Source: Palsa-1188 sp050010575 (GTDB taxonomy: Bacteria > Bacillota > DSM-12270 > Thermacetogeniales > Thermacetogeniaceae). Taken from it: a DNA stretch of 9,285 nt. The stretch covers positions 1 through 9,285 of the forward strand of contig JBEKKU010000089.1 in NCBI GenBank assembly GCA_050010575.1, given 5' to 3'. Each line of letters begins with the position of its first letter. Position 1 is the first letter of the stretch. The notes beneath the pieces were generated by a model that did not search any database, was not told the origin of the DNA, and saw only the letters and a program-made list of their open reading frames with translations. A program made the position numbers and the translations under genes. Shown in pieces: positions 7,674-9,285 of this stretch.

Positions 7674-7703
7674 TTGACAGGCGGGCGGCGGCTATGCTAT
7701 ACT
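7674..7703 (+). promoter_or_regulatory. Strong sigma-A-type promoter of the tRNA cluster
   Basis: A consensus TTGACA (7674-7679) and TATACT (7698-7703) are 18 bases apart, with a TG one base before the -10 box (7695-7696). Transcription would start near 7710, about 55 bases before the first tRNA. It begins 43 bases after the serS stop codon. No intrinsic terminator was found between serS and this promoter, so read-through from serS is possible. Confidence 0.8.
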
Positions 7704-7765
7704 GACGTCGCAGCGCCGGGTACCTGATGGTCGGAGTCGGGTACATCGTGCTGGTTTTGCCCTTT

Positions 7766-7853
7766 GGAGGGGTGTCCGAGTGGTTTAAGGAGGCGGTCTT
7801 GAAAACCGTTGAGCTTCACGGCTCCGTGGGTTCGAATCCTACCCCCTCCGCCA
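7766..7853 (+). tRNA. tRNA-Ser(UGA)
   Basis: An 88-base type II tRNA with acceptor GGAGGGG pairing with CCCCTCC, discriminator G and encoded CCA. The anticodon loop CTTGAAA gives anticodon TGA (7800-7802), reading UCA and other UCN codons by wobble. A long variable arm precedes the GGTTCGAATCC T-arm. It is not the isoacceptor matched by the UCC specifier of the T-box, which needs GGA. Confidence 0.97.
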
Positions 7854-7871
7854 CTAGAATAACAACATTGT

Positions 7872-7948
7872 GCGCCCGTAGCTCAATTGGATAGAGCAAC
7901 AGACTACGGATCTGTAGGTTGGGGGTTCGAATCTCTCCGGGCGCACCA
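7872..7948 (+). tRNA. tRNA-Arg(ACG)
   Basis: A 77-base tRNA with acceptor GCGCCCG pairing with CGGGCGC, discriminator A and encoded CCA. The anticodon loop CTACGGA gives ACG (7906-7908); A34 is normally edited to inosine to read CGU, CGC and CGA. It starts 18 bases after tRNA-Ser(UGA) and is clearly cotranscribed with it. Confidence 0.97.
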
Positions 7949-7980
7949 TAATTTTATCCGATCGCTAACCACCACTAATA

Positions 7981-8044
7981 CTCCCGCTTCTTTAAATCGG
8001 GAGATAAGCGGGAGCAGCTTCAGATGGGGTAAACCCCACCTGAA
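7981..8044. repeat. Twin hairpins between tRNA genes, possible end of an IS200/IS605-type element
   Basis: Hairpin A pairs CTCCCGCTT (7981-7989) with AAGCGGGAG (8006-8014), 9 perfect bp; CTCCCG can alternatively pair with CGGGAG at 7998-8003. Hairpin B pairs TTCAGATGGGG (8019-8029) with CCCCACCTGAA (8034-8044), with one A-C mismatch and a 4-base loop. They occupy most of the 127-base gap between tRNA-Arg(ACG) and tRNA-Ser(GCU), far longer than the neighbouring tRNA spacers (18 and 53 bases). Read on the minus strand, the pair resembles the hairpin-rich 3' region after tnpB genes, but this is from memory only. No transposase gene is present. It could also be a tRNA-processing or attenuating structure. 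Confidence 0.3.
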
Positions 8045-8075
8045 CCAAGTTTCGCTTTATAGAGCTTAACAATAC

Positions 8076-8170
8076 GGAGAGATGGCCGAGATGGCTGAAG
8101 GCGAGCGCCTGCTAAGCGTTTAAGCGGGTCTACACCTGCTTCGTGGGTTCGAATCCCACTCTCTCCGCCA
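8076..8170 (+). tRNA. tRNA-Ser(GCU)
   Basis: A 95-base type II tRNA with acceptor GGAGAGA pairing with TCTCTCC, discriminator G and encoded CCA. The anticodon loop CTGCTAA gives GCT (8111-8113), reading AGC and AGU. The extended variable arm is typical of serine tRNAs. Confidence 0.97.
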
Positions 8171-8223
8171 TTTTTATTTACATCAAGTTTACCGGCAAGC
8201 TTCAGAAGTTGATCAAGCAGCCT

Positions 8224-8300
8224 GCGCCCGTAGCTCAGCAGGATAGAGCAGCGGTTTCCTAAACCGCGTGTCGGCGGTTCGAGTCCGTCCGGGCGCACCA
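8224..8300 (+). tRNA. tRNA-Arg(CCU)
   Basis: A 77-base tRNA with acceptor GCGCCCG pairing with CGGGCGC, discriminator A and encoded CCA. The anticodon loop TTCCTAA gives CCT (8258-8260), reading AGG. It shares its acceptor and D-arm start with tRNA-Arg(ACG) and is the last gene of the cluster, 10 bases before the terminator stem. Confidence 0.97.
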
Positions 8301-8310
8301 GATAAAAGAT

Positions 8311-8339
8311 AAGCCCCGCATGAGTTTGCGGGGCTTTTT
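8311..8339 (+). terminator. Intrinsic terminator of the tRNA cluster
   Basis: A perfect 10-bp stem, AAGCCCCGCA (8311-8320) with TGCGGGGCTT (8327-8336), has a 6-base loop and ends in a run of five T (8335-8339). The stretch 8340-8431 that follows holds no clear promoter for the next gene. Confidence 0.93.
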
Positions 8340-8431
8340 ATATTATTGTTTAAAGGGCTTTCTTCAGCGTTACTTAAGGTAATGGTAATAGGATCGTAGT
8401 AACACCAGATCATGGTATAGGATGTGAGGAA

Positions 8432-8716
8432 ATGAAAAGTATCAAGAAGTTGCTCATGATCACCCTGACTGTGGCCATCCTGGGGATTTTTTCCGTAGGT
8501 ACGGCAATGGCGGACAGCTCGTCAACAAGGACTCCGCCGATCGCTTCTCTCTCACCTCAATCCCGGCAAGAGCTTGTGCTGAGCAACGCGCTAAGCATCG
8601 ACGATGACGCGCTGACCACCAGCCTGAAGATGTTCTGCTCTATATGTAAGAAGGTTGCCGGACAGACAGATTTTGAATCAGACAAAGTAACGCAAAATAT
8701 CTGCCTTGAAGAGTGA
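8432..8716 (+). CDS. Small predicted secreted protein with CxxC motif, unknown function
   Basis: I do not recognise this 94-residue protein. It starts with a positively charged n-region (MKSIKKLL), a hydrophobic core to about residue 22 and an AMA cleavage site after residue 27, so a signal peptide is likely. The mature part would be about 67 residues, polar, with C69 and C72 in a CSIC motif and a third cysteine, C91, near the C-terminus. These could form a disulfide or bind a metal; nothing shows which. The only upstream ribosome site is weak: AGGA (8419-8422) nine bases before ATG, or a GAGG placed too close. It is followed by a hairpin 40 bases after the stop. The signal-peptide pattern makes a real gene likely. 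Confidence 0.7.
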   Translation: MKSIKKLLMITLTVAILGIFSVGTAMADSSSTRTPPIASLSPQSRQELVLSNALSIDDDALTTSLKMFCSICKKVAGQTDFESDKVTQNICLEE

Positions 8717-8755
8717 TTGACAGCTTTGTAGAATATCCTTGACGGGCGCTTGCCT

Positions 8756-8800
8756 TACCGAAAGCTCCTTCCCCAGCGAGGGAGCTTTCGGTATTTGCAT
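8756..8800 (+). terminator. Probable terminator of the small secreted-protein gene
   Basis: TACCGAAAGCTCC (8756-8768) pairs perfectly with GGAGCTTTCGGTA (8781-8793), and three further pairs extend the stem inward to a 6-base loop. The downstream TATTTGCATTT is only moderately T-rich, so termination may be partial. The next stretch, 8794-8938, contains no convincing gene or RNA. Confidence 0.6.
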
Positions 8801-8938
8801 TTAGGCAGCCACATCCACCGCCTTCGCTGCTTTGGCTCCGCCGGCGAGGCCAACCCTCTCATGGCATGATTGTTGATACGACCGACCCTTTTATTTCTAC
8901 AAATCTTTCTGGGCAACCGCGCACCATAGAAGGCTGAT

Positions 8939-8969
8939 CCCCACAGGCGATGTGGGGCTTTTCGTTTTT
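8939..8969 (+). terminator. Intrinsic terminator without an obvious upstream gene
   Basis: CCCCACA (8939-8945) pairs with TGTGGGG (8951-8957) around a 5-base loop, followed by CTTTTCGTTTTT. It would stop plus-strand transcription before the structured element that begins at 8992. Which transcript it serves is unclear; it may be a second stop for the small secreted-protein gene. Confidence 0.6.
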
Positions 8970-8991
8970 AATCCAGGGGATGAATAAAAAA

Positions 8992-9170
8992 GGTGAGTTA
9001 GGCCTAAATCGGGCCCTGCGTAGCAGACTTTACCCCGGGTAAGAGGGGATGGGAAGACGCAAAAGCTCGCCCAGTGGGGGGTGGCGCCAGGGTTGGGAGC
9101 CTTCACAGTTGGAGAGTCTACGGCATGCGGATTGAAGCCGACCGGTTTACGCCTTGGTCTAGGGACCAAG
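8992..9170 (+). ncRNA. Structured RNA candidate, HEARO/IscB omega-RNA-like, without an iscB gene
   Basis: This roughly 180-base element is GC-rich with many possible helices. GGTGAGTT (8992-8999) pairs over all 8 positions, two of them G-U, with AGCTCGCC (9064-9071). Enclosed are GGCCT/GGGCC (9001-9005 with 9011-9015), CTGC/GCAG (9016-9019 with 9023-9026) and TTACC/GGTAA (9030-9034 with 9038-9042), then an unpaired GACGCAAA (9056-9063). The 3' end is a 7-bp hairpin, CTTGGTC/GACCAAG (9153-9159 with 9164-9170). As I remember them, HEARO RNAs that guide IscB nucleases share this order: a stem cluster, a GACGCA segment, a CAGTTG segment, an AAGCC segment and a final hairpin. No IscB reading frame follows. 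A GEMM-type riboswitch or group II intron fragment are alternatives that fit less well. Confidence 0.35.
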
Positions 9171-9285
9171 TCATTGTTTTTCAAATACCATGTCGATAAC
9201 GCCTTTATTAATGGAGACAAATGAGGTGCGAGTTATCTCCTCCTTACTCTCTAGATCGTAGATAATCGCATTTGTGAGCGGTATG
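9171..9285 (-). CDS. 3' end of an unidentified gene entering from the right edge
   Basis: On the minus strand an open frame runs from the window edge for 37 codons, reading IPLTNAIIYDLESKEEIT then RTSFVSINKGVIDMVFEKQ and a TGA stop at 9173-9171. The residue pattern, with alternating hydrophobic and charged stretches, looks like real protein, possibly beta-strand rich, but I cannot assign a family. Codon use is more A/T-rich than in the serine block, which may point to a different origin. The stop abuts the 3' hairpin of the structured element (9153-9170), so that hairpin could also serve as the 3' end of this message, though no T-run follows on this strand. An open frame this short can arise by chance, so confidence is limited. 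Confidence 0.45.
   Translation of the reverse strand, partial: IPLTNAIIYDLESKEEITRTSFVSINKGVIDMVFEKQ

Noticed and set aside
7887..8069. Plus-strand 60-codon frame starting inside tRNA-Arg(ACG)
   Set aside because: It begins within a tRNA, has no ribosome binding site, and its body is the hairpin-rich spacer.
8020..8413. Minus-strand frames containing phrases such as RPDGLEPPTRGLGN and APGRTRTADTRF
   Set aside because: These are translations of the antisense of tRNA-Ser(GCU) and tRNA-Arg(CCU), a well-known source of false proteins in databases.
8808..8900. Minus-strand frame of about 30 codons ending AGGAKAAKAVDVAA, considered as a tnpB C-terminal relic
   Set aside because: It is closed upstream by a stop codon and lacks any zinc-finger or catalytic motif. 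The resemblance is too weak to report as a feature.
8911..8927. GCGCACCA-ending segment resembling a tRNA 3' end
   Set aside because: No T-arm, anticodon arm or matching acceptor strand precedes it, so it is a chance match.
9041..9097. GACGCAAAAGCTCG resembling the core of a cyclic-di-GMP riboswitch
   Set aside because: The second conserved half of that riboswitch and its P1 helix are not found, and no plus-strand gene follows to be regulated.
8897..9220. 107-codon minus-strand frame across the structured element
   Set aside because: It reads through the candidate RNA and a terminator hairpin, is rich in P and S, and lacks a ribosome site or a recognisable domain.

Overview
The window looks like chromosomal DNA of a GC-rich Clostridia-type Firmicute, for example a Desulfotomaculum/Pelotomaculum/Moorella-like organism. 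The grounds are the split glycine decarboxylase (separate gcvPA and gcvPB), a T-box leader, strong AGGAGG ribosome binding sites, a TTG start on serS and tRNAs with encoded CCA ends. The genus is an inference and was not tested.

Layout, left to right. (1) 18-2865: gcvPA and gcvPB, overlapping, encode the two halves of the P-protein of the glycine cleavage system. The rest of that operon probably lies off the left edge. (2) 2866-3450: a short relic of a D-aminoacylase C-terminus, then an AT-rich promoter region and a full serine-type T-box leader with its terminator. (3) 3451-7631: a serine block of class V aminotransferase, serA (3-phosphoglycerate dehydrogenase) and serS (seryl-tRNA synthetase), all downstream of the T-box. 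(4) 7674-8339: a near-consensus promoter, four tRNA genes alternating Ser(UGA), Arg(ACG), Ser(GCU), Arg(CCU), and a strong intrinsic terminator. Twin hairpins sit between the second and third tRNA. (5) 8432-8716: a small predicted secreted protein with a CxxC motif. (6) 8717-9285: two further hairpin terminators, a GC-rich structured RNA-like element of about 180 nt, and the 3' end of an AT-richer gene coming in from the right on the minus strand.

The genes share a serine/glycine theme. GcvPA/GcvPB act on glycine, which exchanges one-carbon units with serine. SerA and the aminotransferase form the first two steps of serine synthesis from 3-phosphoglycerate; no phosphoserine phosphatase is visible. 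SerS charges tRNA-Ser, and two tRNA-Ser genes follow it. The T-box carries a UCC serine specifier and a UGGC bulge that matches the G discriminator of tRNA-Ser, so uncharged tRNA-Ser(GGA) should switch on synthesis and charging together.

The least explained part is 8992-9170. Its layout recalls HEARO/IscB omega RNAs, but no IscB gene is present and the assignment rests on memory of the family, so it is a candidate only. Other points worth a look are the deacylase relic, an exact 7-residue tandem duplication inside SerA, and the hairpin pair between the tRNAs.
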